The notes below the pieces were generated by a model. That model was not told the origin of the DNA. It saw only the letters and a list, made by a program, of their open reading frames with translations, and ran no database searches. A DNA stretch of 8,217 nucleotides, from NCBI GenBank assembly GCA_001795245.1, contig MGOD01000097.1, positions 19,288-27,504 on the forward strand, given 5' to 3'. This DNA is from Chloroflexi bacterium RBG_16_70_13. Its GTDB lineage: Bacteria > Chloroflexota > Limnocylindria > Limnocylindrales > CSP1-4. Positions 1-5,463 of the stretch are shown here, one piece after another; position 1 is the first letter of the stretch; every line of letters starts with the position of its first letter. The position numbers and the translations under genes are program-made.

Positions 1-195
1 CGTGACCCCCTCGAGCCGGAGGACGTCCGCTGGATCAGGCGTCACGGCCGAGCCTCGGTACCCAGGGCGGTGTCGGACGCATGGCCGCGATGGTACGGCG
101 ACCCGCGGCCGGACCCGTCAGCGGGATGGGGACAGGACGTCGGCCTGCCGGCCCGGAGTGGCTATGCTCTCCGCCATGCCGCGCCTGCCCGCCCG
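1..195. other. left-edge stretch, no gene recognised
   Basis: The frame of the downstream MgtC gene stays open to the left edge. However, the residues it would encode before position 196 (rich in R, P, G and D) do not resemble an MgtC N-terminus, which normally starts just before the first membrane helix. The opening bases could be the tail of a gene outside the window, but no stop codon or motif identifies one. The only signal seen is the -10-like box near 163. Confidence 0.5.
163..168 (+). promoter_or_regulatory. possible -10 box (TATGCT) of the MgtC gene
   Basis: TATGCT lies in the context GGCTATGCTCTCC, about 28 bases before the ATG at 196. No -35 hexamer is visible at the usual distance. 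A similar context (GCTAGCCTC) precedes the peptidase gene at 969, which supports a shared promoter style. A start point near 175 would leave a leader of about 20 bases with no Shine-Dalgarno sequence. Confidence 0.4.
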
Positions 196-882
196 ATGAT
201 CGACGTCACGCTCCAGCTGGACCTCGCCCTCCGGCTCGTCGTCGCGGCCGCGCTGGGAGGCGCCATCGGCGCAGAGCGCGAGATCCACAACCACCCGGCG
301 GGCATCCGGACCCACATGCTCGTTGCGCTCGGGGCGGGCCTCTTCACGGTCCTCTCGATCTTCGGCTTCGGGCTCGAGGGCAGCGGCAGCCAGGGGCTCG
401 TCGATCCCACGCGCATCGCCGCCCAGATCGTGTCCGGCATCGGCTTCCTGGGCGCCGGCGCGATCCTCAAGGACGGCGTCATCATTCGGGGCCTGACCAC
501 CGCCGCGAGCCTCTGGGCAACGGCCGCAGTCGGGATGGCGGCGGGGGCCGGCGAGTACATCCTGGCCATCGTCGCGGCCGTCATCATCCTCGTCAGCCTG
601 TGGCCGATCAACGCCCTCGCTGAGCGGCTCCACGGGGCGAATCGGCTGGAGGTCGAGCTTCGCCTGACGATGTCCCGCGTCGACGAGCTGGGCCTGGTCT
701 CGGCCGCGCTCGCGGCCAGCAAGATCGAGATCCTGACCGTCCAGACGCAGCGGGCCGGGAAGGGCGCCTACCGGGCGGACCTCGCGATCCGCGGCCGGAG
801 CACCGCGGTGATCGCCTCCGCCCTCGAGGCCGTCGAGGCCATTCCCGGCGTCGATATCGTGTCGTCGACCCAGTCCGACTAG
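196..882 (+). CDS. MgtC/SapB family inner-membrane protein
   Basis: The product is 228 residues. MgtC proteins are membrane proteins tied to survival in low magnesium and to virulence in some pathogens; the molecular function of environmental homologues is not settled. The sequence shows the family signatures in order: GGAIGAERE (21-29), AGIRTHMLVALGA (35-47), RIAAQIVSGIGFLGAGAI (73-90) and GLTTAASLWATAAVG (99-113). They lie within about four to five hydrophobic helices up to residue 140. A soluble C-terminal part (about 150-225, ending in a beta-alpha-beta-like stretch) resembles the ACT-like domain of longer MgtC proteins. ATG 196 was chosen because it stands directly before the first helix and the upstream residues are unlike the family; no clear ribosome binding site precedes it. 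Length is typical. It has no evident functional link with the next gene. Confidence 0.93.
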   Translation: MIDVTLQLDLALRLVVAAALGGAIGAEREIHNHPAGIRTHMLVALGAGLFTVLSIFGFGLEGSGSQGLVDPTRIAAQIVSGIGFLGAGAILKDGVIIRGLTTAASLWATAAVGMAAGAGEYILAIVAAVIILVSLWPINALAERLHGANRLEVELRLTMSRVDELGLVSAALAASKIEILTVQTQRAGKGAYRADLAIRGRSTAVIASALEAVEAIPGVDIVSSTQSD

Positions 883-887
883 CCGGC

Positions 888-938
888 GTCCCGCGTCCCG
901 CGTCCCGCGTCAATGCGTCAATGCGTCCCGCGTCGCGC
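888..938. repeat. short tandem repeat, GTCCCGC / GTCAATGC units
   Basis: Directly after the MgtC stop codon the sequence reads as consecutive units: GTCCCGC three times (888-908), GTCAATGC twice (909-924), GTCCCGC (925-931) and GTCGCGC (932-938). The array fills much of the 128-base spacer before the peptidase gene and is not part of a recognised protein. Confidence 0.85.
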
Positions 939-968
939 ACGGGCCCGTCGGCCCAGGCGGGCCTCTGC

Positions 969-974
969 TAGCCT
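969..974 (+). promoter_or_regulatory. possible -10 box (TAGCCT) of the P1 peptidase gene
   Basis: TAGCCT in the context CTGCTAGCCTCGCC is placed 36 bases before the ATG at 1011. It matches the style of the box at 163 (GCTA..CTC). No recognisable -35 box is seen. It suggests that the peptidase gene is transcribed separately from the MgtC gene. Confidence 0.4.
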
Positions 975-1010
975 CGCCGGAGTCCGTGGGGGCCATGGAT
1001 TGGAGCCGGA

Positions 1011-2189
1011 ATGAGCGACGCGGACCGGGTACGGGCACGAGATCTGGGGATCGTCATCGGTGAGGGCCGGCCCGGGCGCTTCAACGCGATCACCGACGTC
1101 GCCGGTGTCCGCGTCGGTCACGCCACGATCGTCAGAGGCGAGGGTCCGCTCGTCCGCGGCCAGGGCCCGGTCCGGACCGGCGTGACGGTGATCGTGCCCC
1201 ACGACGGCGACCCCTGGTCCGAGCCGGTCTTCGCCGGCGCTCACGTCCTCAACGGCAACGGCGACATGAGCGGCCTCGAGTGGATCCGGGAAACGGGCCT
1301 CTTCCATGGCCCCCTGGCCATCACCAACACGAGCTCGCTCGGGGTGGTCCGCGACGCCCTCATCGAGATCGGGGCGCGGGAGGGCCACGCCGATCATCCT
1401 GCCTGGAGCCTGCCGGTCGTCGGCGAGACGTACGACGGGCAGCTGAGCGACATCAACGGCTTCCACGTCCGGCTCGAGCACGTCGAGGCCGCATTCGCCG
1501 CAGCCGCCGGCGGGCCGGTCGCCGAAGGCGGGGTCGGGGGCGGCACGGGCATGATCTGCCATGAGTTCAAGGGCGGCATCGGGACGGCCTCACGGGTCAT
1601 CGCCCAGGATGCCGGCGGCTGGACGGTCGGCGTCCTCGTCCAGGCCAACTACGGACGGCGCGGGCTGCTCCGGATCGACGGTGTTCCCGTCGGCCAGGCG
1701 ATCCCGATCGGCGAGGTCCCCTCGCCCTGGGAGTCACCGCGGCAAGGGCTCACCGATGATCCGCCGAGGCGGCGACGCGAGACACCGCCCGGGTCGGGCT
1801 CGACGATCATCGTCGTGGCCACGGACGCACCGCTCCTGCCGCACCAGTGCGCCCGGCTGGCCCAGCGCGCCGGACTGGGGCTGGCGAGGGTGGGTGGCCT
1901 CGGGGCAACGTCGTCGGGCGACCTCTTCATGGCCTTCGCGACCGGCAACCGGAACCATCCGCCGGGCGAGGCCGAGCCGGTGGGTCCCGGCGTCGTCCAC
2001 CTCTGGGCGCTCGTCGATCCGGCCCTCGACCCGCTCTTCGAGGCGACGGTGGAGGCGACCGAAGAGGCGATTGCGAACGCCCTCGTCGCGGCCGAAACGA
2101 TGACCGGCCGCGACGGGATCACGGCCCACCGCCTGCCGCACGACCGACTCCGGGAGGTCATGGCGACGTACGGCCGTCTCATGCCCTGA
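1011..2189 (+). CDS. P1 family (S58) aminopeptidase, DmpA/BapA-like
   Basis: The product is 392 residues, normal for the family. S58 peptidases are cytoplasmic N-terminal nucleophile enzymes; DmpA releases N-terminal L-residues and acts on D-amino acid amides and esters, and BapA acts on beta-peptides. Precursors cleave themselves before a serine that becomes the nucleophile. Matching blocks are FNAITDVAGVRVGH (24-37), TGVTVIVP (56-63), NGNGDMSGLEW (81-91), NTSSLG (106-111), the VGGGTGMICHEFKGGIGTASR block (175-195), VLVQANYG (208-215, likely holding the oxyanion Asn213) and GSGSTIIVVATDAPLLPHQ (261-279). Cleavage is expected between Gly263 and Ser264. SSGD (301-304) matches the distal active-site region. 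A Pro/Arg-rich linker (about 243-260) sits before the cleavage site. The start has GGAG at 1002-1005, five bases upstream. There is no signal peptide. Substrate preference cannot be read from the sequence. Confidence 0.95.
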   Translation: MSDADRVRARDLGIVIGEGRPGRFNAITDVAGVRVGHATIVRGEGPLVRGQGPVRTGVTVIVPHDGDPWSEPVFAGAHVLNGNGDMSGLEWIRETGLFHGPLAITNTSSLGVVRDALIEIGAREGHADHPAWSLPVVGETYDGQLSDINGFHVRLEHVEAAFAAAAGGPVAEGGVGGGTGMICHEFKGGIGTASRVIAQDAGGWTVGVLVQANYGRRGLLRIDGVPVGQAIPIGEVPSPWESPRQGLTDDPPRRRRETPPGSGSTIIVVATDAPLLPHQCARLAQRAGLGLARVGGLGATSSGDLFMAFATGNRNHPPGEAEPVGPGVVHLWALVDPALDPLFEATVEATEEAIANALVAAETMTGRDGITAHRLPHDRLREVMATYGRLMP

Positions 2190-2196
2190 GCCAGGC

Positions 2197-2214
2197 CCGA
2201 GCCCACGCTCTCGG
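2197..2214 (+). terminator. weak hairpin after the P1 peptidase gene
   Basis: CCGAG (2197-2201) pairs with CTCGG (2210-2214) across an 8-base loop, starting 8 bases after the peptidase stop codon. No T-run follows, so an intrinsic terminator is only a possibility. Confidence 0.2.
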
Positions 2215-2312
2215 CGGGGGGCCGCGGGTCACGTGATCCGGATCCGTCCTCCCGACGAATCCACGGCCGCGTGACCTTCCCCGCCCATGCCGGTCAGCTC
2301 CGCTTGACCCGG

Positions 2313-2342
2313 TTGACCGATCCGGGCGCGCGTCGTCATGCT
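2313..2342 (+). promoter_or_regulatory. putative promoter of the nickel operon
   Basis: TTGACC (2313-2318) is a good -35 box. CATGCT (2337-2342), 18 bases further on, can serve as the -10 box and resembles the TATGCT before the MgtC gene. A second TTGACC occurs 9 bases earlier (2304-2309). A start point near 2349 would lie inside the palindrome at 2344-2359, the usual layout for repression by steric block. Confidence 0.5.
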
Positions 2343-2343
2343 A

Positions 2344-2359
2344 TTGCAACCCGTTGCAA
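2344..2359 (+). promoter_or_regulatory. Nur-like operator palindrome TTGCAACCCGTTGCAA
   Basis: This is a perfect inverted repeat of 7 bases either side of a 2-base centre (TTGCAAC-CC-GTTGCAA). From memory, the Nur box of Streptomyces is written TTGCAA-N5-TTGCAA; here the spacing between TTGCAA units is four. It sits between the -10 box and the ribosome binding site of a nickel transporter gene followed by a Fur-family regulator. The likely meaning is metal-dependent repression of the operon by its own second gene. Confidence 0.7.
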
Positions 2360-2360
2360 C

Positions 2361-2367
2361 AAGGTGG
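2361..2367 (+). promoter_or_regulatory. ribosome binding site AAGGTGG deciding the transporter start
   Basis: AAGGTGG differs from the ideal AAGGAGG by one base and lies 10 bases before GTG 2378. An upstream in-frame TTG (2354) lies inside the operator palindrome and has no such site, so GTG 2378 is preferred. Confidence 0.65.
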
Positions 2368-2377
2368 ACTCCCGCTC

Positions 2378-3397
2378 GTGCTCTCCGGCGTCCTGCTCGA
2401 CCTCGCGACCGCGGGGGGCGTCACCCTCCTCTGGACGGCGCTCCTCCTCGGCTTCCGCCACGGTTTCGACTGGGACCACATCGCGGCGATCAGCGACGTC
2501 ACCTCGACGACGGCGACGGCCGACGCGGCCGAGGTGGTCCATGCGAGCTCCCACGGCGATGCGGCCACCGCCCATGCCCACGGCCACGGCGGTCTGGACG
2601 AGGTCATGGTGCATGCGGCCCCGGGCCATCCCCACGCCCATGTCGGCGCTTCGGTGGCGGATCGGACCGCCGAGGCCGGCGAGCCAGGCGAGCACGTGGC
2701 GGTCGGGGCGGTCCGGCTCCGCCTGGGCCGGGAGGAGCGCCGGGCCCTGGCCCTGGGCACGCTCTATGCGGTCGGCCATGCCATCGTCGTGGCCGCCCTC
2801 GGGACGGTCGCCCTCCTCTTCGGCGCCGTCCTGCCCGACTGGGTCGACCCGATCATGGGTCGCGTCGTGGGGCTGACCCTGGTGCTCCTGGGAGCCTGGG
2901 TCTTCGTCTCGCTCTACCAGTACGCCCGGCACGGCCGGGCTTTCCGCCTGCGCAGCCGATGGATGCTCGTCTTCGATGCCATCCGGTATGCCTGGCGTCG
3001 CTTCCAGGCCCGCCTCCACGGCCACGAGCACGCCGACCCGATCGAGATGAGCTCGTACGGGCCACGGACGGCCCTGGCGGTCGGGATGATCCATGGGGTC
3101 GGGGCCGAGACGGGCACCCAGGTTCTCCTCATCGCCGCGATCGGCGGCGCCTCGAGCCAGGGCCTCGGCCTGCCGATGATGCTCGCCTTCATCGCCGGGC
3201 TCCTCGTCGCCAACTCGCTGATCGTCGTCATCACCGCCACCGGGTTCATCGCCAGTCGCGCCCGCGAGCGGCTGTACATCGCCATCGGCGTGGTGGCCGG
3301 GACGTTCAGCCTCGCCATCGGGCTGCTGTTCCTCTTCCAGCTCGACGGCGCCCTGCCGGCGATCGACGGCTGGCTCGAGAGCCTGGGACTCCGATGA
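2378..3397 (+). CDS. nickel/cobalt transporter, NiCoT/NicO family, with His-rich loop
   Basis: The product is 339 residues if begun at GTG 2378. It is a cytoplasmic-membrane protein expected to move Ni2+ or Co2+. The NiCoT signature H-x4-D-H is present as RHGFDWDHIAAISD (His28, Asp33, His34). Further family-like blocks are YAVGHAIVV (130-138) and HGVGAETGTQ (239-248), the latter corresponding to the second conserved NiCoT motif. About seven to eight hydrophobic helices are visible. Between helices 1 and 2 lies a soluble loop (about 42-120) with many histidines (at 55, 59, 66, 68, 70, 79, 84, 86, 88), likely a metal-gathering loop. The NiCoT motif favours uptake; His-rich loops also occur in RcnA-type efflux proteins, so direction is inferred from the Nur-like operator. 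The stop codon overlaps the next start (ATGA at 3394-3397), implying translational coupling to the regulator. Confidence 0.9.
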   Translation: MLSGVLLDLATAGGVTLLWTALLLGFRHGFDWDHIAAISDVTSTTATADAAEVVHASSHGDAATAHAHGHGGLDEVMVHAAPGHPHAHVGASVADRTAEAGEPGEHVAVGAVRLRLGREERRALALGTLYAVGHAIVVAALGTVALLFGAVLPDWVDPIMGRVVGLTLVLLGAWVFVSLYQYARHGRAFRLRSRWMLVFDAIRYAWRRFQARLHGHEHADPIEMSSYGPRTALAVGMIHGVGAETGTQVLLIAAIGGASSQGLGLPMMLAFIAGLLVANSLIVVITATGFIASRARERLYIAIGVVAGTFSLAIGLLFLFQLDGALPAIDGWLESLGLR

Positions 3398-4005
3398 GCC
3401 GAATGAGCGCGCCCGATGGCGCCGCCGCCTCCAGCGCCCCCGCGGCAGCGCCCTCGCCCGAGGCCTCACCCGAGCCCTCGCGCTCGGTGGCCGCCCTCGA
3501 GCGGATCCCCGAGCGGCTTCGGGCGAGGGGCCTTCGCTGGACGCCCCAGCGGGCGCGGCTCCTGGAGGTCCTCGCCGCTTCCTCGGGACACGTGACCGGC
3601 AGCCGGCTGTTAGAGCGCTGCCGCGAGCTCGATCCGGCGACGACACCCTCGACCGTCTACCGGACGCTCGACGTCCTCGAGGCGCTGGGGGTCATCAGCC
3701 ACAGCCACGGGATCGATGGACGCGAGAAGTTCCACGTGCTCCCGATCCTCGACCACGGCCATCTCATCTGCTCGCGCTGCGGCTCGGAGGACGAGCTGGC
3801 GGCGCCGGACGCGGCGCCATTCCTCGAGGATCTCGCCGAGCGCTACGGCTTCCAGGCCCGGATCGACCACCTGACGGTCGTCGGGCTGTGCCGGGACTGC
3901 CACGCGCCGGCCGAGGGCGGGGCACGAACGCAGCTTGAGCCTGAGGGCATGTCCGGCCGCGAGGCCGGCTGGTACCCACGGGCAGGTTGCCCAGGGAGTA
4001 CCTGA
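3394..4005 (+). CDS. Fur-family metalloregulator, probably nickel-responsive (Nur-like)
   Basis: The product is 203 residues; the Fur core (about 36-170) has usual length but carries a 30-residue Ala/Pro/Ser-rich N-terminal extension and a 33-residue tail. The winged helix is clear: LRWTPQRARLLEVL (47-60) and recognition helix TTPSTVYRTLDVLEALGVI (83-101). The dimerisation part has HGHLICSRCG (121-130) and LCRDCH (165-170), giving the structural zinc cysteines 126, 129, 166 and 169. SHSHG (102-106) resembles the His-x-His pair that I recall as part of the nickel site in Streptomyces Nur; His114, 121 and 123 are further ligands to consider. With the nickel transporter upstream and a Nur-like palindrome at the operon start, autoregulation by nickel is the best inference; Zur or a Fur iron sensor is less likely. 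It contains a TTA leucine codon (3610-3612), rare in such GC-rich DNA. ATG 3403 is an alternative start. Confidence 0.9.
   Translation: MSRMSAPDGAAASSAPAAAPSPEASPEPSRSVAALERIPERLRARGLRWTPQRARLLEVLAASSGHVTGSRLLERCRELDPATTPSTVYRTLDVLEALGVISHSHGIDGREKFHVLPILDHGHLICSRCGSEDELAAPDAAPFLEDLAERYGFQARIDHLTVVGLCRDCHAPAEGGARTQLEPEGMSGREAGWYPRAGCPGST
3953..4002 (+). promoter_or_regulatory. two hairpins covering the kinase ribosome binding site
   Basis: Hairpin 1 is CCGGCC-GCGA-GGCCGG (3953-3968), a 6-bp stem closed by a GNRA tetraloop. Hairpin 2 spans 3971-4002: GGTAC pairs with GTACC (3998-4002), then CC with GG across a bulge, and an inner GGGCA-GGT-TGCCC (3980-3992). The GGGAG (3994-3998) that would serve the kinase start at 4008 falls within the 3' arm of hairpin 2. 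Ribosomes finishing the regulator gene (stop at 4003-4005) would open this structure, so coupled translation is plausible. No known riboswitch consensus was recognised. Confidence 0.45.
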
Positions 4006-4007
4006 AG

Positions 4008-4619
4008 ATGGACCCGCGGTGGACCGCGTCCCCGCGGTCGACGGAGCCGTCGACCCACGAGGTCTACTACCCGGTGCTCGAGGCGTCGCCGAATGCCGTC
4101 GTCGCCGTCGATGCAGCCGCCCGGATCACCTACGCCAACCCCCAGCTCGAGGCGACCTTCGGCTACTCGCCCGGCGAGCTCGTCGGCCAGCCCGTCGAGA
4201 TCCTCCTGCCCGAGCGGGCCGCCTCCATTCACGTCGCCCACCGCGACGCGTTCATGGCCCGCCCCTTGGCCCGTCCGATGGGCATCGGCCTCGACCTCGC
4301 CGGGCGACGCAAGGACGGCGTGGAGTTCCCGGTCGAGATCAGCCTCTCGCCGGTCGACACCGCCGCAGGGCGCCAGGTCTTCGCCACCGTCGTCGACATC
4401 ACCGCCCGCAAGTCGATGGAGCACCAGCTCCTCCAGGCTCTCAAGCTCGAATCGATCGGTCGGCTGGCGGGCGGCATCGCCCACGACTTCAACAACATGC
4501 TGTTCGCGATTCGCGGCTATGCCGAGCTCCTCGAGGAGGACCTCGGCGCCGAGGACGTCGACCGCGAGGAGGCGCTGCGCAACGTCAGGGCGATCGGCGA
4601 CGCCGCCGACCGGGCAGCA
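4008..4619 (+). pseudogene. PAS-domain histidine kinase, truncated after the phospho-acceptor helix
   Basis: About 204 kinase-like residues are recognisable. A PAS domain spans about 22-135 (LEASPNAVVAVDAAARITYANP at its start, then FGYSPGELVG and the typical PAS end VVDITARK). A HisKA helix follows with SIGRLAGGIAHDFNNML (149-165), His159 being the phospho-acceptor. Family members continue with a second helix and a HATPase domain (N, G1 and G2 boxes); none of this is present in any frame. Homology stops near 4619, after GDAADRAA. The reading frame runs on without a stop to 5654 only because GC-rich DNA lacks stop codons, and its residues (Arg/Pro/Ser/Gly-rich) are out of frame with the real gene at 4741. 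ATG 4008 has GGGAG nine bases upstream; GTG 4074, directly before the PAS domain, is an alternative. Without an ATPase domain it cannot act as a kinase by itself. A deletion, an assembly join, or a PAS/DHp-only partner protein are all possible. Confidence 0.8.
4015..4054 (+). repeat. chained inverted repeats at the kinase 5' end
   Basis: Successive perfect pairings occur: CGCGGT-GG-ACCGCG (4015-4028), GACCGCG-TCCC-CGCGGTC (4022-4039) and GTCGACGG-AG-CCGTCGAC (4037-4054). The middle ACCGCG can pair with either neighbour, so the first two structures are mutually exclusive, as in attenuator-like switches. Read as protein this is the unconserved kinase leader before the PAS domain. Confidence 0.7.
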
Positions 4620-4740
4620 GAGCCAGGGGCACCAAGGGCACGAAGGGACCGATCCGCGTCCAGGCACGCAGATCGAACGGCCCGCGATTCTGGGCCGTCA
4701 CACCCTGTCGCCGCGAGGGCGTCGACGCCACGATCCAGCG
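4620..4740 (+). other. junction spacer between truncated kinase and redox protein gene
   Basis: After the kinase homology breaks off, 121 bases follow with no recognised protein. They contain short G-rich near-repeats (GGGCACCAAGGGCACGAAGG, 4627-4646) and a perfect hairpin ACGGCCC-N8-GGGCCGT (4677-4698). No clear promoter or Shine-Dalgarno sequence precedes ATG 4741. Confidence 0.55.
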
Positions 4741-5325
4741 ATGGATACCGGGCCGGACGGGTGGGCAGGTGCGGCTCCCGGGATCGCTCGCGCCCGCGAG
4801 TTGTTCCTGGACGAGGCCCATGGCTACGGCTGCGCGGAGACGACCTTCGTCGTCCTGAAGGAGGCGTTCGGCCTCGCCGATGCCGCCGATTCGTCGGCCG
4901 CCATGGCCCTCAATGGCGGCCTGGCCTACGGCGGTGGACCGTGCGGCGCGGTGAGCGGCTCGGCCCTCGCCCTCGGCCTGCTGCACGGGTCACGGGAGCC
5001 GGATCACGCCACCGCGAAGCGGCTCGCCCGCGAGGCCACCGCCCGGCTGATGGACGACTTCGAGGCCGAGTTCGGCGCCCTCGACTGCCGCGAGCTGCTG
5101 GGTCACGAGATCCGGACCCCCGAGGCCCACGCCGCATTCATCGAGAGCGGGCGGTGGCGGACGATCTGCATGCGCCAGATCGAGTTCGCGATCGCGGCCC
5201 TGGCGCCACTCGCCGGCCCGGTCCAAGCCGCAGCCCCGGACGCGGTCGCGGACGCGGCGCCGGTCGTCGCCCAGGACCCGTCCCCGGACAGGGTGCCCTT
5301 GTCGCGGGCGTCGGGGCCCAGCTAG
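4741..5325 (+). CDS. C_GCAxxG_C_C family redox-type protein
   Basis: The product is 194 residues. The family is named for four spaced cysteines and is thought to be redox active; no precise reaction is established. Here the pattern is complete: Cys31 (HGYGCAETTF), Cys68 in GGGPCGAVSG (64-73, the GCAxxG-type box), Cys116 (LDCRELLG) and Cys143 (RTICMRQ). The conserved part ends near 158; the last 35 residues are an Ala/Pro-rich tail with no recognised domain, longer than most members. There is no signal peptide or membrane helix, so it is probably cytoplasmic. ATG 4741 is the first credible start but lacks a Shine-Dalgarno sequence. The frame is also open upstream through the kinase remnant in another phase, which reflects GC content. 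It lies downstream of the nickel operon in the same direction; a shared role in metal or redox stress is possible but not shown. Confidence 0.85.
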   Translation: MDTGPDGWAGAAPGIARARELFLDEAHGYGCAETTFVVLKEAFGLADAADSSAAMALNGGLAYGGGPCGAVSGSALALGLLHGSREPDHATAKRLAREATARLMDDFEAEFGALDCRELLGHEIRTPEAHAAFIESGRWRTICMRQIEFAIAALAPLAGPVQAAAPDAVADAAPVVAQDPSPDRVPLSRASGPS

Positions 5326-5463
5326 ATCGGCCCGCGGCCCGTCCTCGTCGTGCCGCGCAGGGCGTTGTATCGGGCCTGCCGCAGGACGCCGGATGCGGAT
5401 CGCAGTCCTCTCGCAGATCTAGGAGGCGCGGCCCGCTGACGGTATCGACGCTCCCGGCCGCCG
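5326..5463. terminator. convergent intergenic stretch with possible terminator hairpins
   Basis: This spacer separates the plus-strand redox gene from the minus-strand CopD-like gene. GCTGACGG (5435-5442) pairs with CCGTCAGC (5461-5468) over an 18-base loop, and overlapping GCCGCCG (5457-5463) pairs with CGGCGGC (5478-5484). Both reach into the CopD-like stop region and neither has a T-run. An AGGAGG at 5421 has no start codon after it. No gene is seen. Confidence 0.3.

Noticed and set aside
70..195. N-terminal extension of the MgtC protein from ATG 70
   Set aside because: The added 42 residues are Pro/Arg/Gly-rich, unlike MgtC N-termini, and the box at 163 would place the transcription start after this ATG.
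888..938. CRISPR array
   Set aside because: Units are 7-8 bases, directly adjacent, without spacers; it is a simple tandem repeat.
2227..2276. Inverted repeat GGTCACG/CGTGACC and GATCCGGATC palindrome in the spacer before the nickel operon
   Set aside because: The arms are 36 bases apart and short; such matches are expected by chance at this GC content.
2336..3646. A 436-codon open frame on the minus strand opposite the nickel transporter
   Set aside because: Its product is Arg/Gly/Asp/Glu-rich with no domain; the plus strand carries clear family motifs, so this is a shadow caused by high GC.
3953..4002. Known riboswitch (c-di-GMP, cobalamin or NiCo type)
   Set aside because: The conserved core sequences of these classes as I recall them are absent; only stems and a GNRA loop are present.
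5421..5426. AGGAGG as a ribosome site for a small plus-strand gene
   Set aside because: No ATG, GTG or TTG follows at a usable distance.
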